Assembly (NCBI GenBank): GCA_031270145.1
Contig: JAISYD010000280.1
Location: 1 to 16,275, forward strand
Direction of reading: 5' to 3'
Length of the DNA stretch: 16,275 bases
From: Planctomycetota bacterium
GTDB lineage: Bacteria > Planctomycetota > SZUA-567
The position numbers and the translations under genes were made by a program. A model generated the notes under the pieces. It had not been told where the DNA came from, made no database searches, and worked only from the letters and a program-made list of their open reading frames with translations. Shown here one piece after another: positions 6,643 to 13,266 of this stretch (position 1 is the stretch's first letter; the number at the start of each line of letters is the position of its first letter).

Positions 6643-7539
6643 ATGGCTGACGCGGAAGCACATTTCCTAGGGTATGAAAGCGCCGATTTGGCGGACGCCT
6701 ATTTTTCCCTCGTCCCGGCCCCGCACGACGCCACAGCCAGTTACATCGCGGGGCAAGCCGCCGCGCCGCGGAAAATCTTGGACGCCTCCAGCCTGATTGA
6801 GGATTACGACGAGGAAACCGGGCTAACCCTGGTCGACATGGTGGGCATCCATTCAATCGCCCCGGAAACCGCGCCCAGCGAGCCTTTCCAAATAGAGACC
6901 TGGGTCAAGGAGCAAATCACGGCCGCCCTCGACGCCACCGCCGTCCCGATCATCCTTGGCGGCGACGGCACCGTCTCGCTTTGGGGCATCCAAACCCTGC
7001 TGGCTCGCTCGCCCGAGCTTTCCGTCCTTCACATCGACTCTAACGCCGACCTGGACGACGCCGACGACGAGGAGACCCACCACACCGTCATGCGCCGCGT
7101 GCTGGAACTGAAAAATCCCCCCAGCATCTGCCAGGTGGGCATCCGTTCCCTTTCCCGCGATGCCTTCGAGCGCAGCATGGACAGCGGCGTCCCGGTGGAA
7201 ACTTTCTTCATGGCCGACATCGACCGGAATTCGGACGAGTCTTGGCAGGACGACGTGGTGGACGAGCTCCGCAGCCCGGTATACCTCTCCATCGACCTGA
7301 CCGGGCTGGATCCTTCGGTCATCCCCGCCGTGGGAGCGGCGGAGCCGGGCGGGCTGGGTTGGTGGCAGTTGCTGCGCCTGTTGAAAAAGGTCGCCGCCCG
7401 CCGCCGCATCGCCGCCATCGACATTACCGAGCTTTGCCCGATCAACACCTCTATCCAGAGCGATTTGGCCGCCGCCAGGCTTATCTACAAGGTGATGAAC
7501 TATATTCAGGCCAGCGGCAAAATGCTGGCGAAACCCTAA
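6643..7539 (+). CDS. Arginase/agmatinase-fold (ureohydrolase) protein with altered metal site
   Basis: 298-residue protein of the ureohydrolase superfamily, cytoplasmic. The family's landmark motifs are in place but altered. GGDH(S/T) reads GGDGT, so the His at 109 is Gly. DAHxD reads DSNAD at 132-136, so the central His is Asn134. SxDxDxxDP reads SIDLTGLDP at 217-225, so the second Asp is Thr221. Asp132, Asp136, Asp219, the following DP and EPGG (234-237) are kept. Three of the six classical Mn ligands are therefore missing, which makes ordinary arginase or agmatinase activity unlikely. The protein may be a pseudoenzyme, use one metal, or act on another substrate. An SD (AGGAG) lies 6 bases before the ATG. 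efp starts 25 bases after the stop, so the two are probably co-transcribed and may act together. A terminator-bearing leader lies upstream. Confidence 0.8.
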   Translation: MADAEAHFLGYESADLADAYFSLVPAPHDATASYIAGQAAAPRKILDASSLIEDYDEETGLTLVDMVGIHSIAPETAPSEPFQIETWVKEQITAALDATAVPIILGGDGTVSLWGIQTLLARSPELSVLHIDSNADLDDADDEETHHTVMRRVLELKNPPSICQVGIRSLSRDAFERSMDSGVPVETFFMADIDRNSDESWQDDVVDELRSPVYLSIDLTGLDPSVIPAVGAAEPGGLGWWQLLRLLKKVAARRRIAAIDITELCPINTSIQSDLAAARLIYKVMNYIQASGKMLAKP

Positions 7540-7564
7540 CCCTTCAAGCAAAGAGGCCGGCGCC

Positions 7565-8125
7565 ATGATAAACGCCACTGAAATCCGCAAAGGCATGGTC
7601 ATCCGCATGGACGGGGAACTGTTCGTCGTCATGGGGCGGGAACACGTCACCCCCGGCAACTGGCGGGCCATGGTGCAGACCGAGATGCGCTCGCTCCGAA
7701 GCGGCAACAAGACGCAGAAGCGATTCCGCTCCAATGATCAGATCGACGAAGTGTATGTTGAGACCAAGCCGTTCGAATATCTCTATCCGGAGGCGGACGC
7801 CTACGTCTTCATGGACACCGAGAATTACGAGCAGATCCCGGTGGCCAAGGAGGTGATTGGCGACGACATCAACTACCTGCCGGAGAATTCGGTGGTCCGC
7901 GGCACCCTAATCGAGGGGAAAATCGTCTCGGTCGAGCTTCCCACCTCGGTGGTCCTGGAAATCATCGACGCCGAGCCCGGGGTCAAAGGCGATTCCCGCA
8001 CCAATATTTTCAAAAACGCCAAAGTCTCGACCGGCTTCAACGTCAAGGTGCCGCTCTTCATGAAGGTTGGCGACAAGATCAAGATCGACACCCGCAGCGG
8101 CGAATTCGTCGAGCGCGTGAACTGA
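7565..8125 (+). CDS. efp: Translation elongation factor P, tip residue Asn
   Basis: EF-P binds between the P and E sites of the ribosome and relieves stalling at polyproline stretches. The 186 residues have the standard three-domain layout: KOW-like (about 1-62), first OB (about 65-125) and C-terminal OB (about 130-186), with FVPLF-like VKVPLFMKVGDKIKIDTR and the terminal GEFVERVN. The tip loop reads HVTPGNWRA. The residue that is beta-lysylated or otherwise modified Lys in many EF-Ps, or rhamnosylated Arg in EarP systems, is Asn32. Unmodified or unknown chemistry is therefore implied, and no EpmA, EpmB or EarP gene is in the window. The SD is AGAGG. It follows a divergent ureohydrolase-fold gene by 25 bases. 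A short hairpin, CGCCGA/TCGGCG at 8136-8150, follows the stop but has no T-run. Confidence 0.95.
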   Translation: MINATEIRKGMVIRMDGELFVVMGREHVTPGNWRAMVQTEMRSLRSGNKTQKRFRSNDQIDEVYVETKPFEYLYPEADAYVFMDTENYEQIPVAKEVIGDDINYLPENSVVRGTLIEGKIVSVELPTSVVLEIIDAEPGVKGDSRTNIFKNAKVSTGFNVKVPLFMKVGDKIKIDTRSGEFVERVN

Positions 8126-8189
8126 TCCCCGTCCCCGCCGAGCGTCGGCGAGGCGCAACTTCTTCCGCTTCAATGTCGCCGCCAAAAAT

Positions 8190-8654
8190 TCAACGCGGCG
8201 GGGCCGGCCTTTTCCCCGCCTTTTCCGCCGCCGCCCCCGCCAACCCTCCGTCGCGGATAAACCGTTCCAGGGCGGCCAAATCGGGAAAAACCAGATCCGC
8301 CAAGTAACGGATGGCCCAATTCCGATCCAGCGGGGAAACCGCCGCCACCAGGGCGCCGGCCTGGTGGGCTTTCCAGAGTTCAATCGCCGTGCCCATGCTG
8401 GCCTCGGGAAGAAAGGCGATCAGGACATCCGTCTCGGCCGCCCTGGCCATCAAATCGAAAAAAGCGGCGCTCCCTTTGGCATCGTCATAGGACAAGCTGT
8501 CCGGGTAGGCGATCACCGGGTCGAATATCTCGGCGCCGGGGAAAGCCTCCCGCAACAGGTCGGTCGCCTGCCGACGGTAGTCCTGGCAATGGACGCCGTC
8601 CGGGAGCGAGCCTTGGATGATGCCGGCGATAAAAAAGCGTAAAGGTTTGGACAT
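8190..8654 (-). CDS. Nucleoside 2-deoxyribosyltransferase-like protein
   Basis: Small Rossmann-like protein of 154 residues. The N-terminus RFFIAGIIQGS (residues 6-16), EIFDPV (42-47), SLSYDD, TDVLIAFLPEASMGTAIELW (75-94) and the later VSPLDRNW resemble the nucleoside 2-deoxyribosyltransferase / TIR-like fold. In that fold the Glu of a GTAxE motif, here Glu92, is the catalytic nucleophile. The likely role is N-glycosidic bond chemistry on nucleosides or nucleotides, but this is inferred from fold motifs only. I chose the ATG at 8652-8654 because AAAGGA lies at SD distance; the Met four codons earlier sits directly on that SD. The C-terminal ~20 residues are Ala/Gly/Pro-rich and poorly constrained. 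It converges with efp (64-base gap) and diverges from gpmI. Confidence 0.65.
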   Translation of the reverse strand: MSKPLRFFIAGIIQGSLPDGVHCQDYRRQATDLLREAFPGAEIFDPVIAYPDSLSYDDAKGSAAFFDLMARAAETDVLIAFLPEASMGTAIELWKAHQAGALVAAVSPLDRNWAIRYLADLVFPDLAALERFIRDGGLAGAAAEKAGKRPAPPR

Positions 8655-8676
8655 GCGTCTTTTCATCCTTTATAAT
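8647..8676 (+). promoter_or_regulatory. Promoter for gpmI, overlapping the start of the divergent gene
   Basis: TTGGAC (8647-8652) and a perfect TATAAT (8671-8676) are separated by 18 bases. Transcription would begin near 8683, about 58 bases before the gpmI start. The -35 lies inside the first codons of the oppositely oriented deoxyribosyltransferase-like gene, so the two starts share this short region. Confidence 0.6.
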
Positions 8677-8740
8677 GCCGCTTGTCTTGGACGGCATGGA
8701 ACGGGGCGGAATTCAGGCATCTTTTCACAAGGAGCCGGCA

Positions 8741-10300
8741 ATGGCTGTAAAGCCCGTCGTCCTCATTATCCGCGATGGCTGGGGATTTAACCGGAATCCC
8801 CGGGGAAATTCGGTGTACGCCGCCCAAACCCCGGTCATGGATCGCCTGAAGGCGCGCCACCCCTGGAATCTCCTGGACGCCTCGGGGGAGGCGGTCGGCC
8901 TTCCCGACGGTTACCAGGGCTCGTCCGAGGTCGGGCATCTCAACATGGGCGCCGGCCGCGTGGTCATCCAGGAGTTGAAGCGCATCGACGACGGCCTGAG
9001 CAACGGTTCCCTCTTCCAGACCGACCAATGGAAACGGTTGACCGGCAATTGGAAGGCGAATGCGAGCGTCTTCCATTTCTTCGGCCTGCTCCAGGACGAG
9101 GGGGTGCACGCGCACCAGGAGCATCTTTTCAAAATCCTCCGCCAGGCGCGGCGGGAATTCCCGGCCGGGCGGATCGTCATCCATCCCTTCCTGGACGGAC
9201 GGGACACCCCTCCCCGCTCCTCATCCGAATATATCGCCAAACTCCTGAAAGTCACGCTAGAAATCGGGAACGCCTCCATTGGTACGGCGATGGGGCGCTA
9301 TTACGCCATGGATCGATCGAAAAACTGGCGGCTGACCGATCGGGCCTATGCGGCCATCGTTGAGGCCAAGGCGGAAAAAGCGCCCGACATCATGACGGCG
9401 GTGAAGCAATCCTACGCCAACGACAAAACGCCGGACGGAGGCGAAATGGTTGACGAATACATTCCGCCCCGGGTCATCGACGGCTATGCCGGAGTCGGAG
9501 ACGGCGACTCCATCCTCCACACCAATTACCGCCAGGATCGGGCCATCCAACTGAGCCAGGCCTTTGTCGATCCCGACTATCCCGGCCAGCTTTCCGCCAG
9601 GCCCAAAGCGGCCTATGCCGGTCTCACTCGCTATTACGACGGCTTCGCCCACTTCCTCCTGGGCGCCATGGGCACGGACGGCAGCATGGACCACCTCTTG
9701 GGCGGAGTGGTGTCGGACGCCGGCTTCCGCCAGCTCCGGCTGGCCGAAACGCAGAAATTCCGCCACGTCACCTCCTTTTTCAATGGCAAATCGACCACCC
9801 CGTTCAAGGGCGAGGATCAGGTGGAGATCAAGGGCAGGTTCGACCCGGCGACTTTCGCCAGCCATCCGGAGATGGAAGCGGAATTCGTCACCGCCGAGTT
9901 GCTGGCGCGGATCCGGGACAACCCCTACCGGCTGATCGTGGTGAACTACGCCAATGGCGACATGGTGGGGCATACCGGGGTCCAGGCGGCGGCGGAAAAA
10001 GCCGTGGAGACGGTGGACAAGTGCCTGGGAAAGATAATTCCGAAGCTCCTGGCGCTGGGCGCCGACATCCTGGTCGCCGCCGATCACGGCAACGCCGAGC
10101 AGATGCTGGACTACGAAACCGGCATGGTGAAAACCAGCCACACCCTGTTCCCGGTCGAGTGCCTCTACGCATCCGGGGACAGTTGGGGCCGGACGCTGAT
10201 CCCGAGGGGTAAGCTCGCGGATCTGGCGCCCACCATCCTGACGCTGATGGGGTTGCCGATCCCCCGGGCCATGACCGCCCGGGTTCTGCTGGAAAAATAG
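8741..10300 (+). CDS. gpmI: 2,3-bisphosphoglycerate-independent phosphoglycerate mutase
   Basis: Interconverts 3- and 2-phosphoglycerate in glycolysis and gluconeogenesis through a phosphoserine intermediate, using Mn. The 519 residues match the family length. Landmarks in order: Asp12 in IRDGWG, the catalytic Ser62 in GSSEVGH, HPFLDGRDTPPRSS, GRYYAMDR, NYRQDRAIQLSQ, GDMVGHTG, ADHGNAEQM and TSHTLFPV. GNSEVGH is the commoner form of the Ser motif; here it is GSSEVGH. I set the start at the ATG at 8741, with AAGGAG 6 bases upstream. The frame is open back to 8675 but without an SD, and it would overlap the promoter. It opens a run of four closely spaced plus-strand genes, with the nitroreductase start 11 bases after its stop. 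Confidence 0.95.
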   Translation: MAVKPVVLIIRDGWGFNRNPRGNSVYAAQTPVMDRLKARHPWNLLDASGEAVGLPDGYQGSSEVGHLNMGAGRVVIQELKRIDDGLSNGSLFQTDQWKRLTGNWKANASVFHFFGLLQDEGVHAHQEHLFKILRQARREFPAGRIVIHPFLDGRDTPPRSSSEYIAKLLKVTLEIGNASIGTAMGRYYAMDRSKNWRLTDRAYAAIVEAKAEKAPDIMTAVKQSYANDKTPDGGEMVDEYIPPRVIDGYAGVGDGDSILHTNYRQDRAIQLSQAFVDPDYPGQLSARPKAAYAGLTRYYDGFAHFLLGAMGTDGSMDHLLGGVVSDAGFRQLRLAETQKFRHVTSFFNGKSTTPFKGEDQVEIKGRFDPATFASHPEMEAEFVTAELLARIRDNPYRLIVVNYANGDMVGHTGVQAAAEKAVETVDKCLGKIIPKLLALGADILVAADHGNAEQMLDYETGMVKTSHTLFPVECLYASGDSWGRTLIPRGKLADLAPTILTLMGLPIPRAMTARVLLEK

Positions 10301-10311
10301 GAGGGCCGCGC

Positions 10312-10971
10312 ATGGATTTTTTTGAAACCATCCGCGGACGGCGATCCTGCCGGGAATTTCTCGACCGTCCGGTTTCGGCCAAAGACATTGAAACCTGCCT
10401 GGAGGCGGCCCGCCTGGCCCCAAGCGGCACCAATGCCCAGCCTTGGCGTTTTTTGGTGGCGCGCCGGCCCGGGATCCGGGCCGCCTTGGCCGAGGCCGGA
10501 CACGGCCATTCGGGCCTGAAACAGGCGCCCGCCATTGTCGCGCTATTGGGCGACCGCGGCCTCTACCGGAAACGTCTGCGCCGGGCGAAGGAATTGGCCG
10601 ATATCGGCGCCTTGCGGCCGGAAACGCTGGCCGCTCTGGAATCGCGGTACCTGGAAAAAGAGAAAAACGCGGCCGGTTCCCGCGACGCCGGCCTGGAGGA
10701 TCGGGCCATTCAGGCCAACTGCATGTTGGCGGGCGAACATTTCGTCCTGGCGGCGGCGGCGCTGGAGCTGGGCTGTTGCTGGGTCGGCGCCTTCGAGGCC
10801 GACAAGGTCGCGGAAATCCTCAAACTCAATCCAAAATACAATTTCCCGGTGGCGCTGCTGGCCCTTGGTTATCCGGCGGACGGTTCCCAGCCGCCCCGGC
10901 CGCGCTACAGCATTTCGGACATTGCCTGGAAGGACGAGGCCGGCCGCCCCTGGGAGGCGGGAACGGCGTGA
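10312..10971 (+). CDS. Nitroreductase family protein (FMN-dependent)
   Basis: FMN-binding oxidoreductase of 219 residues. The N-terminus MDFFETIRGRRSCREFLDRP, with the basic RGRRS that contacts FMN phosphate, and APSGTNAQPWRFLV (about 36-49) are diagnostic of the family. The C-terminal part has LGCCWVGAF (about 150-158) and PVALLALGYP. There is no fused ferredoxin domain and no signal peptide. The physiological substrate of such stand-alone proteins is usually unknown; quinones, nitroaromatics or flavins are possible. The SD GGAGGG overlaps the gpmI stop region, so translation is probably coupled to gpmI. Confidence 0.9.
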   Translation: MDFFETIRGRRSCREFLDRPVSAKDIETCLEAARLAPSGTNAQPWRFLVARRPGIRAALAEAGHGHSGLKQAPAIVALLGDRGLYRKRLRRAKELADIGALRPETLAALESRYLEKEKNAAGSRDAGLEDRAIQANCMLAGEHFVLAAAALELGCCWVGAFEADKVAEILKLNPKYNFPVALLALGYPADGSQPPRPRYSISDIAWKDEAGRPWEAGTA

Positions 10972-10994
10972 ACGGACGGAAGAAGGGGGAAAAC

Positions 10995-11303
10995 ATGCTT
11001 AATCAACCTGAGGGCAACCCGGACGGGCCTGACGCCTCCGGGTATATGCAACTAAGCGAGGACGGGTTTTGTCTTCTGGAAGGCGACATCATCGTCAATC
11101 CCAAAAAGGCGTCGATGATCCGCAAGCTGGACGGCAAAACCCTGCTGTACCGGCCTGGGGTGGCCGACCCCGACCTCCTGCCCGCGAAAGCTTTTGATGA
11201 ATTGCGGGAAATCCTTTTTGCCGACGACGAGGACGACGATTTCGATCTCATTGACGACGACGAGGATTTCAACGAGGACGAGGACGAGGACGAGGACGAG
11301 TAG
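10995..11303 (+). CDS. Small protein with extremely acidic C-terminal tail
   Basis: 102 residues; I do not recognise the family. The N-terminal two thirds look like an ordered small domain: SGYMQLSEDGFCLLEGDI, NPKKASMIRKLDGKTLLYR, then a helix AKAFDELREILF. From residue ~76 to the end nearly every residue is Asp or Glu (FADDEDDDFDLIDDDEDF, then an alternating Glu-Asp tail). No signal peptide, membrane segment or cysteine pair is seen. An SD (AAGGGGG) lies just before the ATG, 23 bases after the nitroreductase gene. Acidic tails of this kind can bind basic proteins, rRNA-binding proteins or divalent metals. With an rRNA methyltransferase gene next door a ribosome-related role is imaginable but unproven. 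Confidence 0.75.
   Translation: MLNQPEGNPDGPDASGYMQLSEDGFCLLEGDIIVNPKKASMIRKLDGKTLLYRPGVADPDLLPAKAFDELREILFADDEDDDFDLIDDDEDFNEDEDEDEDE
11274..11300 (+). repeat. In-frame GAGGAC hexamer repeat
   Basis: Four GAGGAC units plus a final GAG directly before the stop codon encode alternating Glu-Asp. Being a short tandem repeat whose unit is six bases, it can expand or contract without a frameshift, changing tail length. Confidence 0.9.
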
Positions 11304-11359
11304 GGATTCCCCCTGTCCCGCGCAAACCCATCCGGAACGCCGAAGAAAAGGGAGGCGGC

Positions 11360-12556
11360 GTGCTTCTGCCGATATTGCGGCTGAAAACGCCGCGCAATTC
11401 CCGGCATCCCTGGATTTTCAGGAAGATGGTACAGCCGCGGCGCGGCGCCGGACTTGAGCCGGGGTCGCTGGTGGAAGTCCGCGACCGCTCCGGGGCGTTT
11501 GTCGGCCGGGCCTTTTACCATCCGGAAAACACCATCGCCCTGCGCCTGCTGACGGAGAATCCGGCCGAGGAAATCGATCCGGGCTTTTTCCTCCGGCGTC
11601 TCGCCCTGGCCCGGGATCTCCGCCAGGCGACGCTCGACTTGCCGCGGCTGGGCGACAGTTGGCGCCTGGCCCATGCCGAAGCCGACGCCCTGCCCGGCAT
11701 GATGATTGACAAATACGCCGACACTTTGTTGATCCAGCCGTTCGCCGCCGGCTGGCTGCACGTCATGGACTGGCTGATCGCCGCCCTGGCCGAATTGTTC
11801 CCCGACTGCCGGCCGGCGATCCGGGCCGATGCCCGGGCGGCGGAAAAAGAAGGCGTGTCCTTCGCCGACCTGGAAAGGAAATATCCCCCCCCGTCCCGGG
11901 CCGACATAAGCGAGAACGGAATCAAATACCGGGTGGATTTCGGCGCCGGCCACAAGACCGGCTTTTTCCTGGATCAGCGCGACAACCGGGCCCGGGCGGC
12001 CGGGCTGGCCCGGGGCCGCGACGTCCTGGATCTTTGCTCCTACAGCGGCGGCTTCGCCCTCTCGGCCTGGAAAGGCGGGGCGCGCGCGGTCGAGGCGGTG
12101 GATCTGGACGAGGCGGCGTTGGCGGCCGCAGCGGAAAACCTGCGGCTCAACCGGACCGGCGGCAAGATCAGGCTGACCCATGCCGATGCCTTCGAGGTCT
12201 GCCGGCAACATCGGGCTGCCGGCCGCCGCCACGACTTGGTGATCCTGGATCCGCCCAAACTGGCCGGTAGCCTGGAGGAAACGGAAAAAGCGCTGAAAAC
12301 CTATTACGACCTGAACCTGGCGGCTCTGGGAGTCGCGGCGCCGGGCGGTTTTTTCATAACCTGCAGCTGTTCCGGCGCGGTCCCGGAAGAGCGCTGGCGG
12401 CAACAGGTGCGCCGGGCCGCCGCCGCCGCCGGGCTCGGCCTGACCATCTTCCACGCCGGCGGCCCCGGCGCCGATCATCCGGTCGCCTCCGATTTCCCCC
12501 AAGGCCGCTACCTGAAAGCGCTGTTCGCCCGGGTCGATGGCCGGCAAGCCGGCTGA
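11360..12556 (+). CDS. rlmI: Class I SAM-dependent rRNA methyltransferase, RlmI-like (23S m5C)
   Basis: 398-residue methyltransferase. It has an N-terminal PUA-like RNA-binding part (about 1-75, with SRHPWIF and GSLVEVRD), a central domain with DKYADTLLIQ, and a C-terminal Rossmann methyltransferase domain. Diagnostic motifs are GHKTGFFLDQRDNR (about 197-210), the SAM motif VLDLCSYSGGFAL (222-234), the acidic EAVDLDE, LVILDPPKLA (motif IV, 293-302) and FITCSCSG (motif VI) with the Cys used by m5C enzymes. In Escherichia coli RlmI methylates C1962 of 23S rRNA; that target is inferred here. The start is GTG at 11360, with AAGGGAGG about 5-6 bases upstream. The acidic protein gene ends 56 bases earlier. 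The stop codon lies within a GAAA-tetraloop hairpin. Confidence 0.9.
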   Translation: MLLPILRLKTPRNSRHPWIFRKMVQPRRGAGLEPGSLVEVRDRSGAFVGRAFYHPENTIALRLLTENPAEEIDPGFFLRRLALARDLRQATLDLPRLGDSWRLAHAEADALPGMMIDKYADTLLIQPFAAGWLHVMDWLIAALAELFPDCRPAIRADARAAEKEGVSFADLERKYPPPSRADISENGIKYRVDFGAGHKTGFFLDQRDNRARAAGLARGRDVLDLCSYSGGFALSAWKGGARAVEAVDLDEAALAAAAENLRLNRTGGKIRLTHADAFEVCRQHRAAGRRHDLVILDPPKLAGSLEETEKALKTYYDLNLAALGVAAPGGFFITCSCSGAVPEERWRQQVRRAAAAAGLGLTIFHAGGPGADHPVASDFPQGRYLKALFARVDGRQAG

Positions 12557-12565
12557 AAAGCCGGC
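12548..12565 (+). other. GAAA-tetraloop hairpin overlapping the rlmI stop codon
   Basis: GCCGGCT and AGCCGGC form a perfect 7-bp stem around a GAAA loop, with the TGA stop at the stem-loop border. There is no T-run after it, so it is not a standard terminator. It may stabilise the 3' end of the mRNA or pause transcription. Confidence 0.5.
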
Positions 12566-12650
12566 CATCGGGGTCGCTTGCTTCGCGGCTTCCGGCAATT
12601 GGGGCGCGGGTACGGCGAAGCGAATGGCTTTTCCGCGGCAATAAAAGGTA

Positions 12651-12678
12651 TTGACAAGGCGATCCCGGTTCCTATACT
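12651..12678 (+). promoter_or_regulatory. Promoter of the tRNA-Lys/tRNA-Glu unit
   Basis: A perfect TTGACA (12651-12656) and TATACT (12673-12678) with a 16-base spacer lie about 45 bases before tRNA-Lys. They are the obvious start of a two-tRNA transcript that ends at the terminator after tRNA-Glu. Confidence 0.75.
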
Positions 12679-12724
12679 TGCCTTCGCGGGCGGGAAGTGG
12701 TTATCCGCACCATTTTTTTGCAAC

Positions 12725-12800
12725 GGGGGTATAGCTCAGTTGGTAGAGCACCGCCTTTTTAAGGCGATGGTCGTGGGTTCGAGTCCCGCTGCCCCTACCA
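12725..12800 (+). tRNA. tRNA-Lys (anticodon UUU)
   Basis: A 76-base cloverleaf with encoded CCA. The D-arm is GCTCAGTTGGTAGAGC, the anticodon loop TTTTTAA gives UUU, and the T-loop is TTCGAGT with stem GTGGG/CCCGC. The acceptor stem has a G1-U72 wobble and a second wobble at 6-67, and the anticodon stem has a C27-A43 mismatch. Confidence 0.95.
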
Positions 12801-12860
12801 AGTGAAGATTTGCCTTGGCGGGTCGCGACTCCAGCCGGCAAAATGGATAATAGCGGTGGC

Positions 12861-12880
12861 CCGGCCGGCGGTCCGGCCGG
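12861..12880 (+). repeat. GC-rich palindrome between the two tRNAs
   Basis: CCGGCCGG is repeated in inverted orientation around a CGGT loop (12861-12868 and 12873-12880), giving an 8-bp hairpin just upstream of tRNA-Glu. It may serve as a processing signal in the tRNA precursor; no T-run follows. Confidence 0.6.
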
Positions 12881-12885
12881 CCCAT

Positions 12886-12960
12886 GTCCCCATCGTCTAG
12901 CGGTTAGGACACCAGCTTTTCAAGCTGGCGGCCCGGGTTCGATTCCCGGTGGGGATGCCA
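12886..12960 (+). tRNA. tRNA-Glu (anticodon UUC)
   Basis: A 75-base cloverleaf with encoded CCA and discriminator G. The anticodon stem is CCAGC/GCTGG with loop TTTTCAA giving UUC. The T-arm is CCGGG-TTCGATT-CCCGG, and the D-arm has the CGTCTAGCGGTTAGGAC pattern usual for tRNA-Glu. As in the tRNA-Lys, the first acceptor pair is G1-U72. Confidence 0.95.
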
Positions 12961-12965
12961 ATCTG

Positions 12966-12999
12966 TAACCCCTTGAGAAATCAGGGGGTTATTTGTTTT
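12966..12999 (+). terminator. Intrinsic terminator after the tRNA unit
   Basis: TAACCCCTTGA (12966-12976) pairs with TCAGGGGGTTA (12981-12991) through one G-T wobble, closing a GAAA tetraloop. TTTGTTTT follows. It lies 5 bases after the CCA of tRNA-Glu. Confidence 0.85.
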
Positions 13000-13071
13000 A
13001 TGTGCAACACGATGTTCTATGCTTTTACAACCCTTAGTGTCTCCATAAGTCCTTATTTTTGCCTCCAAGTT

Positions 13072-13116
13072 TCCCCTAAAGGTGTCCATTTGGGTGACAG
13101 TAATTTCTTTAGGGGA
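13072..13116. repeat. Inverted repeat, 10-bp arms
   Basis: TCCCCTAAAG (13072-13081) and CTTTAGGGGA (13107-13116) are exact inverse complements 25 bases apart. They lie in the 306-base gene-free stretch between the tRNA-Glu and the IS5 transposase gene, in which I see no coding region. Confidence 0.7.
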
Positions 13117-13121
13117 CCTCT

Positions 13122-13167
13122 AAAAACGGGCATTTTTACTCATAGTCTCTTTGAAGTTCCCGTTTTT
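13122..13167. repeat. Inverted repeat, 9-bp arms
   Basis: AAAAACGGG (13122-13130) and CCCGTTTTT (13159-13167) are exact inverse complements. Together with the neighbouring repeat, the sequence GGGGACCTCTAAAAACGGG from 13112 resembles a terminal inverted repeat of an IS5-type element. Confidence 0.65.
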
Positions 13168-13266
13168 CGCAAAAACAGCTTCATGGTCGCGTCCCAGAGA
13201 GGTTTTGCGGGGACTCTTCTCTCGGCGGCGACCGGAAAATGCCTTCCGGTCACTGCCTGGGAGCGG

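Noticed and set aside
6853..7734. 293-codon minus-strand frame
   Set aside because: Antisense to the ureohydrolase and efp; no recognisable protein.
8136..8150. Hairpin CGCCGA/TCGGCG after efp as a terminator
   Set aside because: The stem is 6 bp and no T-run follows, so it is kept only as a note in the efp entry.
9257..10423. Long open frame on the minus strand (388 codons)
   Set aside because: Fully antisense to gpmI, whose family motifs are unmistakable. High GC removes stop codons from the opposite strand, and the translation is Arg/Gly/Pro-rich with no domain.
11003..12598. 531-codon open frame on the minus strand
   Set aside because: Antisense to the acidic protein and rlmI genes. 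Its poly-Ser stretch is just the complement of the GAGGAC repeat; no SD or family match.
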